Origin: Acidobacteriota bacterium | Lineage (GTDB): Bacteria > Acidobacteriota > UBA4820 > DSQY01 | NCBI GenBank assembly: GCA_021787565.1 | Contig: JAJYLT010000018.1 | Span: forward strand, 1 to 64,000 | Length of the DNA stretch: 64,000 nucleotides | Direction: 5' to 3' | Part shown: one piece after another, positions 8,734-18,531 of the stretch | How positions within the stretch are numbered: position 1 is the stretch's first letter | Layout of the letters: every line of letters begins with the position of its first letter | The notes under the pieces: generated by a model | What the model was told of the DNA's origin: nothing | The model's input: the letters and a program-made list of their open reading frames with translations, nothing else | Databases searched by the model: none | Made by a program: the position numbers and the translations under genes

Positions 8734-9807
8734 TCAGTGCTTGTCCTTGCTCCCGCCGGCCTTCAGGAACTTGGCGCGCTGCCCCTCGAGGTAGCTGTCG
8801 CCGGGTTTCTGCTTGAGGGCCCTATCGATGGTCCCCACGGCCTGGTCACTCTTCCCCATCTTGTAGTACACCTCGGCCACCGTGTCCAGGATGCCGGGGT
8901 CCTGCTTGCCGAGTTCGGCGGCGCGCTGCCCCGCCGTCAGGGCCTGGTCCAGCTCCACCCCCAGCTCCGCGCAGTGCCAGGCGTAGTCGTTGAGGAACTG
9001 GGCGTCGTCCTGGTGGGCGGGAAGCAACTTGTGGTAGAGGGCCATGAGGCTGTCCTCGGCCTTCCGCTTGGCGGCCACGTCCTTGGCGTTCTTGACCTCC
9101 CGGCGGTAGTGGCCCGAGAGCGTGCTGAAGGCCTCGGCGGCGTTGGGGTCCTTGGCATCGGTGGCGACCACGGTGAGGGCCTCGATGCCCTTCGGGGCAT
9201 CGGTTGTCAGCCAGGCCTGCGCCTCGATGAACCTCAGCGTCTGCGTGGCCTTCCCGTCCGGCCCCGGCTTGAGAGCCCTGGCCTTGTCCACCCAGACCAG
9301 CGACTCCTTCGGCTCGCCGCGGTCCAGGTACTTCTGGGCGATGGTGACCCCTTCGGCCACGGTCGGAGCTGTGCCGGCCCGGTCAAGGTAGTCCTGCAGC
9401 GTGTCCACGCCGTAGAGGTAGCCGAGCAGGGTCTTGAGCCACTCCGACCGGCCGTTCAAGCCGATGATGCGGTCCACCTCCGCCCCCTTCGTGTCCAGAA
9501 CCACGGTGGTGGGGATCCCGGTGACGTGATAGCTCTTGAGGAGGGGCTTGTTGTCCGGAAGGTCCACGTTGGCGCGATACCAGACGACGTTCCGGTCGAA
9601 ACGGTCCATCGTGTTCTGCGTAAGGACGTCACGGTCCAGTTTCTGGCAGGCCCCTCACCAGTCCGCGTAGAACTTGAGGACCACCATCTTATTCTGGTTC
9701 TTCGCCGCCGCCTCCGCCTGATCGAGCGAGCCCTTGAACCAGGGTTTTTCGCCGGCCAGCAGGACCACGGGCAACAGCGCCAGGAGTCCGATCAGGAAAC
9801 GCTTCAT
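8734..9807 (-). CDS. Exported thioredoxin-fold/TPR protein with in-frame UGA (candidate selenoprotein)
   Basis: Starting at ATG 9807, which has a strong GGAGG site and a signal peptide (MKRFLIGLLALLPVVLLAG), the frame is open for 357 codons except for one TGA at 9655-9657. That TGA is codon 51 in FYADW-U-GACQKLD, exactly where the first cysteine of a WCxxC thioredoxin-like motif should be; Cys54 is intact. The cis-proline motif GIPTTVVLD follows, then TPR-like helices to the C-terminus (YYKMGKSDQAVGTIDRALKQKPGDS). Selenocysteine at this position is known in other thioredoxin-fold proteins. Automated calling would start at ATG 9609 and lose the signal peptide and active site. A Cys-to-stop mutation is the alternative. 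Confidence 0.75.
9624..9637 (-). promoter_or_regulatory. Possible bacterial SECIS apical hairpin
   Basis: Seventeen bases after the UGA, GGAC and GUCC can pair around the loop CGUGAC, which has a G at loop position 2. An outer UGC/GCA pairing could extend it. Spacing and loop fit the loose bacterial SECIS rule, but the stem is short and a competing CCAG/CUGG hairpin exists, so this is tentative. Confidence 0.35.
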
Positions 9808-10256
9808 CTGCACCTCCCCGGGTGATCTCTGAGGCGGCCTGGACCTCCGGGCCGTCCCTCCAAAAGAGGATCAGCATAGCGCAGGGCGCCCGCTTGTTCC
9901 ATAGCCGGAAGCGAGCCGGAAGCGGGCTAGTGTGCTGTCTCAGTGATGGGTTCACCATGGAAGCAGGCGACAGACAGCACACGGAGGAGTGCGGGGAGGA
10001 AGCCTCCCCGCTCTTTCGGGGTAACAGCCCGCCGCAGGCGGGCGCCCTAGGGGCGGAGTCCCTTGGGAAGTGTCGTGTCCCGGGAAATGCGTCTGTAGAT
10101 CATGCCCCTCCAAAATGGACCGCCTTGCCGGCTCCGAACCCCGGCCGGGCCTTGACAGCGCCTTCCTCCGCTTCACTCCGAAAGGCAGACCGCACGTGTG
10201 CGAGCTGAAATTGTTTGGGACAGTCATGATCTTAAACACAGGAGGGAGACACAACA
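9808..10256. other. Gene-free spacer with several palindromes
   Basis: No gene seen. It holds a perfect 11 bp inverted repeat (GTGTGCTGTCT at 9930-9940 with its complement at 9972-9982), a 9 bp hairpin (GCGGGGAGG at 9991-9999 with 10003-10011) and a copy of the TCCAAAAT-ended repeat at about 10105-10233. Confidence 0.6.
10105..10233. repeat. TCCAAAAT-ended repeat, short copy
   Basis: It begins with TCCAAAATGGAC and a CGCCTTGCCGGCTCCGAACC core, and ends with a GCGCCTTCCTCCGCTTC-like block, GTGCGAGCTGAA and GTTTGGGACAG. The order and sequence match the longer copy at 18046-18432. The ends are imperfect inverted repeats (TCCAAAA / TTTGGGA). Confidence 0.65.
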
Positions 10257-12005
10257 CTAGGAGGGGAGGCGGATCCGGAACCCCGCGCCGCCCAGGGGAG
10301 AGGCGAAGGGCGAGAGCTCCCCCCCGTGTTCCCGGACGATCTTGCGGGCGATGGCCAGCCCCAGGCCCGTACCGCCCGGCTTCTGGCTGGAAAAGGGCAC
10401 GAACAGCTCTTGCGCGGCCTCGGGACTCAGGCCCGGCCCGTCGTCCTCCACTCGGATCGTCGCCCCCTCGGGCTCCAAGCCGCACGAGAGCCGCACGCGC
10501 CCGTTGCCTCGTCCGCTCTGCAAGTGGGCCTCGGCCGCGTTGCGCGTGAGGTTTCGAATGGCCCTGGCCAAGGCCTCCCGGTCCGCTCGAACGCTGTCGC
10601 CGTCTCCGGCCGAGACCTGCACCTGGAGATCCGGAAATTGTTGCCGGAGCGCCTGCGCCTCCTCTTCCAGGAGCGGCTCGAGGGGAATCATCTCGGTCAC
10701 CAGGGGTAGCGGGCGTGCGAAGAAGAGGAGGTTCTGGACCACCGTCTCCAGCCCGCGGATCTCCTCCAGCAATCCCTGATAGTGGACCTGACCGGCCATC
10801 TCAGGCCGGTCCTGGGCCAGGAGTTTGATGTGGGCCGTGAAGGTGCTGAGGCTGTTGCGCACCTCGTGCGCCACTCCCGCGGCCACCTCGCCGAGGCGGG
10901 AGAGGGCCTCCCGCTCGCGTATCGTCCTGCGCATCTGGTAGAGCGAGGTCTGGTCCTTCATGATCAAGAGATAGCCCCGGAGCTGGTGGAGGAGGTTGAA
11001 CAGCGGAATTCCCACGACCTGGAGGAGAAGCCCCGGGGCTCCCGGCACCTCCTCTCGCAGGGTCAGGCTCCGCCTCTCCATGGACTCCCTCAGGGCGGCC
11101 AGGGCTTCCGGCCTGGCCGCGAGCAAGGCTTCGGCCGCGTCGCCCAGCCGGGGGACCGTCGGCAGGCCGAGGAGGGAGCGGCCGGCGGCGTTGAGGCCCG
11201 AGAGGCGTCCCGTCTCGTCGAACCGGAGGTACCCCGCCTCGAGGTTGGCGCAGAGGGCCTCGGCGAGCCCCTCCACCTCCTCGGCCCTCCGCTTCTCCCG
11301 CTGGTGCAGCTCGGCCAGCTCGTCGCTGCGAGCCCTCAGCTCCTGGAGCGTGTGCTGGAAGACCTCCACCATCGCCAGGGCGGGAGAACCCCCGCCGGGC
11401 GAGGCGAGGTACTCGCTGGCGTCACGTACCGTGCTGGCCAGGCCCTGGTAGGAGCGATAGAGCCTCAGGGCCAGCCAGATCCACAGCAGACCCAGCAGGG
11501 TCAGCCCCACGGCCTCGAACACCGAGAGCAGGACGTACCGGCTCCGGAGCCGCTCGTAGGCTGGCGCCGCGAAAGTCACCATCAGAAGCCGGCCATCCTC
11601 CAGACTCCTCAGGTAGAGCCAGCGGCCCCCCTCCCGGATCACCTCTTCCGTCCCCTTCGGTGGGGCGTCCACCCTTGGCGGGGCGAAGGCGGGATCGGTC
11701 CACAGCACCCGCGGCCCGAACAGCAGGGCCATGCCCTGGGGCTGGATCGGTGAGGGCGGCAGGTCCGGCGGCAGGAGAGCCAGCCGCCAAGGCGGCCCGG
11801 AAGGTTGCCGGAAACCGCTGACCTCCAGGGCCTTCCACCCTCTCCTGCCGAGGAGGAGGGCCTGGTCCGAGACCGCCTTCCGCTGGATAGCCAGCGACTG
11901 CGACAGGGTCACGAGGCCGCTCCCCGAGGCGAACAGGAAGAGCGTGCAGGTGGCCAGCAGGGCCCAGACGAGGAGCCGCCTCGTGTCGGGCTTGAGCAGG
12001 CTCAT
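10257..12005 (-). CDS. Membrane sensor histidine kinase (NtrB/AtoS-like)
   Basis: A 582-residue kinase. TM1 is near the N-terminus (LLVWALLATCTLFLFASG), followed by an extracytoplasmic domain of about 130 residues and TM2 (LLSVFEAVGLTLLGLLWIWLAL). A coiled linker and a PAS-like domain (GYLRFDETGRLSGLNAAG) follow. The HisKA H-box is VAHEVRNSLS at about residue 375, and the HATPase has NLTRNAAEA, DDGPGLS and GGTGLGLAI. The start is ATG 12005, overlapping the prepilin-peptidase TGA (ATGA); the longer upstream frame is its shadow. No response regulator is visible. The link to pilus genes suggests, but does not prove, PilS-like control. Confidence 0.92.
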   Translation of the reverse strand: MSLLKPDTRRLLVWALLATCTLFLFASGSGLVTLSQSLAIQRKAVSDQALLLGRRGWKALEVSGFRQPSGPPWRLALLPPDLPPSPIQPQGMALLFGPRVLWTDPAFAPPRVDAPPKGTEEVIREGGRWLYLRSLEDGRLLMVTFAAPAYERLRSRYVLLSVFEAVGLTLLGLLWIWLALRLYRSYQGLASTVRDASEYLASPGGGSPALAMVEVFQHTLQELRARSDELAELHQREKRRAEEVEGLAEALCANLEAGYLRFDETGRLSGLNAAGRSLLGLPTVPRLGDAAEALLAARPEALAALRESMERRSLTLREEVPGAPGLLLQVVGIPLFNLLHQLRGYLLIMKDQTSLYQMRRTIREREALSRLGEVAAGVAHEVRNSLSTFTAHIKLLAQDRPEMAGQVHYQGLLEEIRGLETVVQNLLFFARPLPLVTEMIPLEPLLEEEAQALRQQFPDLQVQVSAGDGDSVRADREALARAIRNLTRNAAEAHLQSGRGNGRVRLSCGLEPEGATIRVEDDGPGLSPEAAQELFVPFSSQKPGGTGLGLAIARKIVREHGGELSPFASPLGGAGFRIRLPS

Positions 12006-12781
12006 GGGGAGAGGCGGCCGAGGAGGGCCCCGTACCAGGCCCAGAACCGGCCCGCGAAGAAGAGGCTCGCCAGGGCGGCCGCCGAGAGGAAGGTTCCGAA
12101 GGGAAGCGGCGTCCGACGGCCCTTGCCGGTCAGCAGGAGATATCCGCCGCCCAGGAGCGTTCCCAGCAGGGCGCCCCCGAGAATCGTGAGGAGCACCCCC
12201 CGCCAGCCCAGGAAGGCACCCACCATGGCGAGGAACTTCACGTCCCCCCAGCCCATGGCCTCGATGCCGAACAGGGCGTAGAGCGTGATCAGGAGGGCGG
12301 GGATGGCGGCGCCGAGGGCGGCGCCAGCCAGCGAAGCGGTGAGGTTGGTCCAGGGAAGGTAGGGCGAAAACAGCAGTCCGAGCGCGATGCCGGGCAGCGT
12401 GAGGCGGTCGGGCAGGATCTGGTGCTCCAGGTCGATGAGCCCCAGCACCACGCACAGGAGGGCGAAGAGACCCGCCGCCGCGCCGGGGAAGGTGGCGCCC
12501 CAGACCCAGGCGGAGAGGAGAAAAAGCACTCCCACCGAAGCCTCGACGGCGGGATACCGAACCGCGATGGGGCCGCCGCAGGCGGCGCACCGGCCCCCCA
12601 GGAACACCCAGGAGACCACGGGAACGTTGTGGAACCAGCGGATGGGACTCCCGCAATGAGGGCAATGGGAGGGCGGGTTCACGATGGACTCGCCCCGCGG
12701 CAGTCGGTGGATGAGCACGTTGGCGAAGGAGCCCAGGACCAGCCCGAAGAGCAAGGCGAGGGCGAGGGTGAGGGTCACCAT
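12002..12781 (-). CDS. pilD: Type IV prepilin leader peptidase / N-methyltransferase
   Basis: Cleaves and N-methylates type IV pilins and pseudopilins at the inner membrane. The 259-residue polytopic protein carries the N-terminal domain with GSFANVLIHRLPRG and the two Cys pairs CPHCG and CAACG. The aspartate protease motifs are in LIDLEHQILPD and GWGDVKFLAMVG. All diagnostic residues are present. It overlaps the upstream TPR gene by 7 bases and the downstream kinase by 4, so the block is one operon. Confidence 0.96.
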   Translation of the reverse strand: MVTLTLALALLFGLVLGSFANVLIHRLPRGESIVNPPSHCPHCGSPIRWFHNVPVVSWVFLGGRCAACGGPIAVRYPAVEASVGVLFLLSAWVWGATFPGAAAGLFALLCVVLGLIDLEHQILPDRLTLPGIALGLLFSPYLPWTNLTASLAGAALGAAIPALLITLYALFGIEAMGWGDVKFLAMVGAFLGWRGVLLTILGGALLGTLLGGGYLLLTGKGRRTPLPFGTFLSAAALASLFFAGRFWAWYGALLGRLSP

Positions 12782-13650
12782 TGGCCGAACTTCCCGCGGA
12801 ACTTGAAGGGCGTCTGGCAGGTCACGGCGCCTGTCTTGGGGTCGTAGAGGTAGGGCTTGCCGTCGGGATCGACGGGCAGAGACTTCAGGTACCCCGAGCT
12901 CACCAGGGTCTGCAGCGTGGGGGGCGGGGCCCCCTTGGCCTGCCGGTACATCGCCACGGCGCTCGTGAGATTGCGCAGGTCGATCTTGATGGTCAGGTCG
13001 AAGATGTTGCGCTCCGCCGCGAAGCGGAAATAGGAGGCCTGGTGTTCCTCCTGGCCGGCGTATTCCTGGGCGATGCTCTGCCAGTAGTGAAGCGAGCTCT
13101 CATAGTCCCCCTGGTACTTGTAGGCGTTGGCCAGCATATCCTTGAGAATCGGACGCTTGGGGTTGCGGGCGTAGGCGATGTGGAAGTACTTCAGGGCCTT
13201 GGCGTAGTTGTGGGCCTGGAAGAAGGCGTAGGTGCCGGCGTCCCAGGCCACCAGCCAGTCCTTGGGGTCGGCGGCGATCCCCTTGTCCGAGAGGGCGTAG
13301 AGCATGTCCCAGCGCTTGTCCAGGCTGAGGAACAGGTTCCCCATGATGTAGGCCTCGTAGAACCTGGGATCGAGGTCCGTGATCACGTCGTAGGTGTGAA
13401 GCAGGTAGGTGTCCCTCACGTTCTGCTTGTACCGGTCGAAGTACTGGATGGACCAGATGAAGATGAGGTCGGCCGCGAAGTTGTCCTGCCCCAGGCAGGC
13501 CACCTTGAGGTAGGCGCTGGATGGGATGTAGTAGGAGCGGAACTCGGTGGGGTAAGTGTCGTGCAGCGCCACCATCTGCTGGTGCAGGGGCACCACCGCG
13601 GAGAGCAGCAGGACGATGACCAGCACTCCCGCCAGGGTGCGCACGGTCAC
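12775..13650 (-). CDS. TPR-like exported or membrane-anchored protein
   Basis: A 291-residue protein with one N-terminal hydrophobic segment (LAGVLVIVLLLSAVVPL). A helical repeat region (YEAYIMGNLFLSLDKRW, YAKALKYFHIAYARNPKRP, YKYQGDYESSLHYWQSI) resembles TPRs. The C-terminus (VSSGYLKSLPVDPDGKPYLYDPKTG) looks like the C-terminal part of type II secretion pseudopilins. Start GTG 13650 overlaps the permease stop (GTGA). Its place between an ABC transporter and pilD suggests a role with a pilus or secretion apparatus; function unknown. Confidence 0.8.
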   Translation of the reverse strand: MTVRTLAGVLVIVLLLSAVVPLHQQMVALHDTYPTEFRSYYIPSSAYLKVACLGQDNFAADLIFIWSIQYFDRYKQNVRDTYLLHTYDVITDLDPRFYEAYIMGNLFLSLDKRWDMLYALSDKGIAADPKDWLVAWDAGTYAFFQAHNYAKALKYFHIAYARNPKRPILKDMLANAYKYQGDYESSLHYWQSIAQEYAGQEEHQASYFRFAAERNIFDLTIKIDLRNLTSAVAMYRQAKGAPPPTLQTLVSSGYLKSLPVDPDGKPYLYDPKTGAVTCQTPFKFRGKFGQW

Positions 13651-14447
13651 ACCAGGTCGCGCCGCTTGAAGCAGAGCGAGGAGGCCAGGAGAAGCACGGC
13701 CACCATGAGGAGCGTGTACGTGACCCCCCGTACGGCGAATCCGGGGGCCGTCGCGATGTCGTGCACCACCAAGTTGTTGATGTCGAGCAGGTTGAGGTCG
13801 GGCAGGACGTGGTAGAGCAGGAGAAGCGCGCGCTTGGCGAATTCGGACTGCACCAGCGGAACCAGGAAGGAGGGGATGCTCGAGCTGGTATGGCCGATGA
13901 GGTAGAAGGCCACCGTGCAGATGGCGCTCACCACGGGCGAACTGACCGAGGAGAAGAAGAGGGCTACCGCGGAGAGAATCATCAGCTCCAGGTAGATGTA
14001 CCCAACGGCCGGGAATATCCGGGCCGTGAAGGCCCCCACCGAGGCCAGGACCCCCGCCAGGACGAGCGTCATGGCCACCAGGTTGACCAGGAGCACGGTC
14101 ATGATCCCGAGATACCGGCCCAGGATGAAGCTGCTTCGGGAGAGGGGCTTGGAGAGGACGTTGTAGATGGTCTTGCGCTCCACCTCCTTGTAGATGAGGC
14201 CGATGCCGATGAAGATGGCGGTGGCCGCCGAGAAGTAGGCGATGGTCGAGAGCCCCATGTCCAGGATGACGCGGCGCAAGCTCCCGATGGCCAGAAGCCC
14301 CATCACGAAGGAGAAGAGCAGGAGGCAGACGGCGAAGGCCAGCAGGATGTAAAAGATGCGGCTCCTCACGGCCTCCTTGAAGGTGTTCTTGGCGATGGCG
14401 TAGACCTGGACGAGAGTCAGCCTCGGCGTGATCGCCACGGGCGTCAT
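13647..14447 (-). CDS. ABC-2 type transporter permease
   Basis: A 266-residue membrane protein with about six hydrophobic segments (for example IFYILLAFAVCLLLFSFVMG and VSAICTVAFYLIG). It matches the ABC-2 permease layout, including a KEVERKTIYNVLSKPLSR loop typical of NosY/GldF-like members. Start ATG 14447 overlaps the ATPase TGA as ATGA; the longer frame upstream is a shadow. It forms one transporter with the next gene. Substrate unknown. Confidence 0.9.
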   Translation of the reverse strand: MTPVAITPRLTLVQVYAIAKNTFKEAVRSRIFYILLAFAVCLLLFSFVMGLLAIGSLRRVILDMGLSTIAYFSAATAIFIGIGLIYKEVERKTIYNVLSKPLSRSSFILGRYLGIMTVLLVNLVAMTLVLAGVLASVGAFTARIFPAVGYIYLELMILSAVALFFSSVSSPVVSAICTVAFYLIGHTSSSIPSFLVPLVQSEFAKRALLLLYHVLPDLNLLDINNLVVHDIATAPGFAVRGVTYTLLMVAVLLLASSLCFKRRDLV

Positions 14448-15367
14448 GTTCCCCCTCCCGGAATCTGGGCCATGAACAGGTCCTCCAGGGAGGCCTTGTG
14501 CGGCATCACGGAGCGCACCGAGGCCCCCTCGGCCCTCGCCTTGTCCAGAAGCGTTTGGAGGGTCTCCTCGGACTCCACGCGCACCAGCACCTGACCACCC
14601 CGGTGGGTGAGCACTGAACAACCGGAGGGAGGCGAGAAGGTCTCCAGCCCCCGCAGGGTGACGTCCCAGAAGCGGACCTCCGAGCCCAACAGCACCTCCA
14701 GGATCCCCTCCTGAACGACGCGGCCCTTGACCAGGATGGCCACCTGGTCGCAGAGCATCTCGGCGTCCGCCAGGATGTGGGAGGAGAAGAAGACCGTCTT
14801 GCCCTGCTCCTTGAGGGAGAGGATGAGATCGCGGATCTCCCGCCGCCCGATGGGATCCAGGCCGCTCATGGGTTCATCCAGGATCACGAGCTCCGGATCG
14901 TGGATGAGGGCCTGGGCCAGCCCGATCCGCTGGAGCATGCCCTTGCTGTACTTCCGCAGTTGGAGCTTGCCCTGGCCCTTGAGGCCCACGGTCTCCAGCA
15001 GCTCGGGGACGCGCCGCGAGAGTTGGGAGGGCGAGAGGCCGTAGAGGCGGCCCATGAAGGCGAGCAGCTCGGCTCCCTTGAGGTAGTCGTAGAAATAGGG
15101 CGTCTCGGGGAGAAAGCCGATGCGCCTCCGGACGGAGCGGTCCGTGGAGCTCCTCCCGAAGATCCGGGCCTCGCCCGCATCGGGGAAGAGCAGGCCGGCC
15201 AGGATCTTGATGGTAGTTGTCTTGCCGGCGCCGTTGGGGCCCAGGAAGCCGTAGATGACCCCCTTGGGCACCGAGAGGTTGACGCCATCCAACACGTGGT
15301 GCACCCCGATGGAGAGGTGCCCCCGGAAGGACTTCTTTAGCTCGGTGACCTGCAGCACATGATCCAT
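14444..15367 (-). CDS. ABC transporter ATP-binding protein
   Basis: A 307-residue ATPase that energises the adjacent permease. Walker A is GPNGAGKTT, the signature is YSKGMLQRIGLAQAL, Walker B is LVILDEPMSGLDP, and the switch His is in FFSSHILADAE. The C-terminal extension (about 90 residues) is typical of CcmA/NatA-like exporters. Start ATG 15367 opens just before LQVTELKKSF; no strong ribosome site is seen. A MITE-like repeat lies about 65 bases upstream. Confidence 0.95.
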   Translation of the reverse strand: MDHVLQVTELKKSFRGHLSIGVHHVLDGVNLSVPKGVIYGFLGPNGAGKTTTIKILAGLLFPDAGEARIFGRSSTDRSVRRRIGFLPETPYFYDYLKGAELLAFMGRLYGLSPSQLSRRVPELLETVGLKGQGKLQLRKYSKGMLQRIGLAQALIHDPELVILDEPMSGLDPIGRREIRDLILSLKEQGKTVFFSSHILADAEMLCDQVAILVKGRVVQEGILEVLLGSEVRFWDVTLRGLETFSPPSGCSVLTHRGGQVLVRVESEETLQTLLDKARAEGASVRSVMPHKASLEDLFMAQIPGGGT

Positions 15368-15431
15368 CGCGTCCGCGCTCGACCGCCCCAGGATACCTTG
15401 CCGGGAGGCACGCGGCAAGGTGGGGGGGATT

Positions 15432-15581
15432 CCCACATTCCGCGATGGAATTGCACTCGTAGGAGCGCCGCCCCCGGCGCGACGGACCGTACGCGGGCAC
15501 CGCATCCTGGTCGCAGGGTCACCCGGTTCGCGGCGAGGCGCCGCTCCTACGCAGGCGTTGAGCCGCTATCGCGGAATCGGG
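15432..15581. mobile_element. 150 bp MITE-like repeat, copy 1
   Basis: The ends are CCCACATTCCGCGAT and its imperfect complement (ATCGCGGAATCGGG). GGGATT occurs directly on both sides (15426-15431 and 15582-15587), a 6 bp target duplication. Inside is a REP-like pair, GTAGGAGCG... and ...GCCGCTCCTAC. It is almost identical to the copy at 53532. Confidence 0.85.
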
Positions 15582-15735
15582 GGGATTGGGGATTGCGAAT
15601 GGCGAATGGCGAATCGAAAAAAGACCGCCTCTCACTTCTTACTTCTTACTTCTCACTTCTCACTTTCCCATCCCCTGTCCCCTCATCCTGCGCCAATTCC
15701 ATCTCCCGTATACTGGCCCCTGATGGAGGTGCCCC

Positions 15736-16767
<1,032 letters not shown>

Positions 16768-16926
16768 AAAGAGGGCTGCCCGCGAGAATCCGTACATGGG
16801 GTCCTACGGCAGCGGGCTTGGGGGATGGAGCGATGGCTCGAACAAGCGATGAAGCAAGGAGAATCATCTTTGCATACTCGCATCTCGCTCAATCACGTTT
16901 TGCCCATGGCCGTTTCGCGTACCCCG

Positions 16927-18006
16927 TCACCCCTCCATGAGGATGGCGCGCTCGAGTTCGGCGGGATTGCTGGAGGCCAGCTTGGCGGCCTCCAGCTCGA
17001 CCTTGCCCTCCTTGACGAGCTGGAGCAGGTGCAGGTCGAAAGTCTGCATGCCGTACATCTCCGCCCCTTTGGCCATGTGCTCGGGAATGTCGGCGGTCTT
17101 GGAGGGGTCGCGGATGCACTCCTGGATGGTGCGCGTCACGCGGAGCACCTCCACGGCCGGAATCCGCCCGAGCACGCCCTTCTGGGGCATGAGCCGCAGG
17201 GAGACGATGGCCATGAGGGCGTCGGCCAGCCGTCCGCGAACGCTGGCCTCCTGGTCCGGCGGGAACATGCCGATGAGCCGGGAGATGCTCTTGACGCTGT
17301 CCGTGGTGTGGAGCGAGGCCAGCACCAGGTGCCCCGTCTCGGCGGCCTTGAGGGCGGTTTCGACGGTCTCCAGGTCGCGCATCTCGCCGATAAGGATCAC
17401 GTCCGGGTCCTGGCGCAGGACGGCCTGGAGGGCGGAGGCGTAGGAAGGGGTGTCGCTGCCCAGCTCCCGCTGGCTCACGATGGACATCTTGTGCCTGAAG
17501 AGGAACTCGATGGGGTCCTCGATGGTCACCACGTGGGCCCGGCGGGTCTCGTTGATGTGCTCCACCATGGCGGCCAGGGTGGTGGACTTGCCGTTCCCCG
17601 TGGCGCCGGAGACGATCACCAGGCCTCGCCGGAGGTTGGCGATCTGCTCCAGGACGGGCGGGAGATGGAGCTCGGCGAAGCTCTGGATCGTAATGGGGAT
17701 CACCCTCAGGACGATGCTCAAGCTGCCCCTCTGGCGGAAGATGTTGGCGCGGAACCGGCCCTGGCCCTCGATGCCGTAGGAGACGTCCAACTCCGAGAGC
17801 ATGGCCACGTCGGGCTTCTGGTAGGTGTGGGCCAAGATCTCCTCCGCCACGGCCCGCGTCTCCGATGGTTCCAGGGGATGGTACTTGACCTCGAGGAGCT
17901 CGCCGTTGATCCGCATCATCGGGGGGTGGCCGGTCTGCAGGTGGACGTCCGAAGCGCCCCTCTGGATGGCGCTGATGAGAAGCTTCTGAAAGACCGTGGA
18001 ATCCAT
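16927..18006 (-). CDS. pilT: Type IV pilus twitching-motility ATPase PilT/PilU
   Basis: Hexameric retraction ATPase. The 359-residue protein begins at ATG 18006 with GGAGG seven bases upstream. Walker A is GATGNGKST, the Asp box lies around VVTIEDPIEF, Walker B is PDVILIGEMRD, and the His box is LVLASLHTTD. The C-terminus (TFDLHLLQLVKEGKVELEAA) is PilT/PilU-like. No sibling pil gene is adjacent, so PilT and PilU cannot be separated here. Confidence 0.93.
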   Translation of the reverse strand: MDSTVFQKLLISAIQRGASDVHLQTGHPPMMRINGELLEVKYHPLEPSETRAVAEEILAHTYQKPDVAMLSELDVSYGIEGQGRFRANIFRQRGSLSIVLRVIPITIQSFAELHLPPVLEQIANLRRGLVIVSGATGNGKSTTLAAMVEHINETRRAHVVTIEDPIEFLFRHKMSIVSQRELGSDTPSYASALQAVLRQDPDVILIGEMRDLETVETALKAAETGHLVLASLHTTDSVKSISRLIGMFPPDQEASVRGRLADALMAIVSLRLMPQKGVLGRIPAVEVLRVTRTIQECIRDPSKTADIPEHMAKGAEMYGMQTFDLHLLQLVKEGKVELEAAKLASSNPAELERAILMEG

Positions 18007-18045
18007 GGTCGGGCCTCCGACTCTCCCCAACCATACCACGGCCCA

Positions 18046-18432
18046 TGCTTATCCAAAATAGACGGCTTTGCCGGCTCCGAACCACGGCTGGGTCTGGGCC
18101 GCGCCTTTGGCGCGGCGCTGGGGGCCTGGTCCGGGCGCGTCCACGCGAGCGTGGCCGCGCTCCGGCCGCAGGCCCTCAGCCGCCCTTCGGGCGCCGGTCC
18201 CAGCCTTGCTCGGTGATTGCGATCCTCCCACCCTCCACGGGTGCGCCGGCGGCGACGGACCTCCTGCCGCGTCAGGTTTCGGCGTCCACATCCTCAGCGT
18301 ACAGGGAGTACGCTTGCGGTGTGGCCGTCTCACCTTCCTTGCATGAGGCCCATCGGCGCCGGAACGCGCCTTCCTCCGCTTCGCTTCGGAAGGCAAACCC
18401 TTAAGTGCGAGCTGAACTAATTTTGGACAGCA
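18046..18432. repeat. TCCAAAAT-ended repeat, long copy
   Basis: It starts ATCCAAAATAGACGGC, shares the TTGCCGGCTCCGAACC block, the GCGCCTTCCTCCGCTTC block and GTGCGAGCTGAA with the copy at 10105, and ends TTTTGGACAG. The ends form imperfect inverted repeats. The middle (18100-18350) is absent from the short copy and contains further palindromes. No credible gene is seen. Confidence 0.65.
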
Positions 18433-18474
18433 ATGACCACGGCCCCGCCGGCCCCTCAAAGGGGCCTGAAATGC

Positions 18475-18503
18475 TTTACTCGTGGGGGGCGCTGTGCTAT
18501 AAG
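18475..18503 (+). promoter_or_regulatory. Putative sigma-70 promoter of the polysaccharide operon
   Basis: TTTACT, 17-base spacer, TATAAG. It begins about 40 bases after the repeat end and 57 bases before the aminotransferase ATG at 18532. Confidence 0.55.
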
Positions 18504-18531
18504 CATGCCTTTGTCGAAGGAGCCCAAACCC

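Noticed and set aside
8734-9609. Gene start at ATG 9609 for the thioredoxin-TPR protein
   Set aside because: It lacks a ribosome site and would begin in mid-domain, while ATG 9807 has both ribosome site and signal peptide.
18100-18420. Short plus-strand ORFs in the long repeat copy
   Set aside because: No ribosome sites, compositionally palindromic, and the matching short repeat copy lacks the region.
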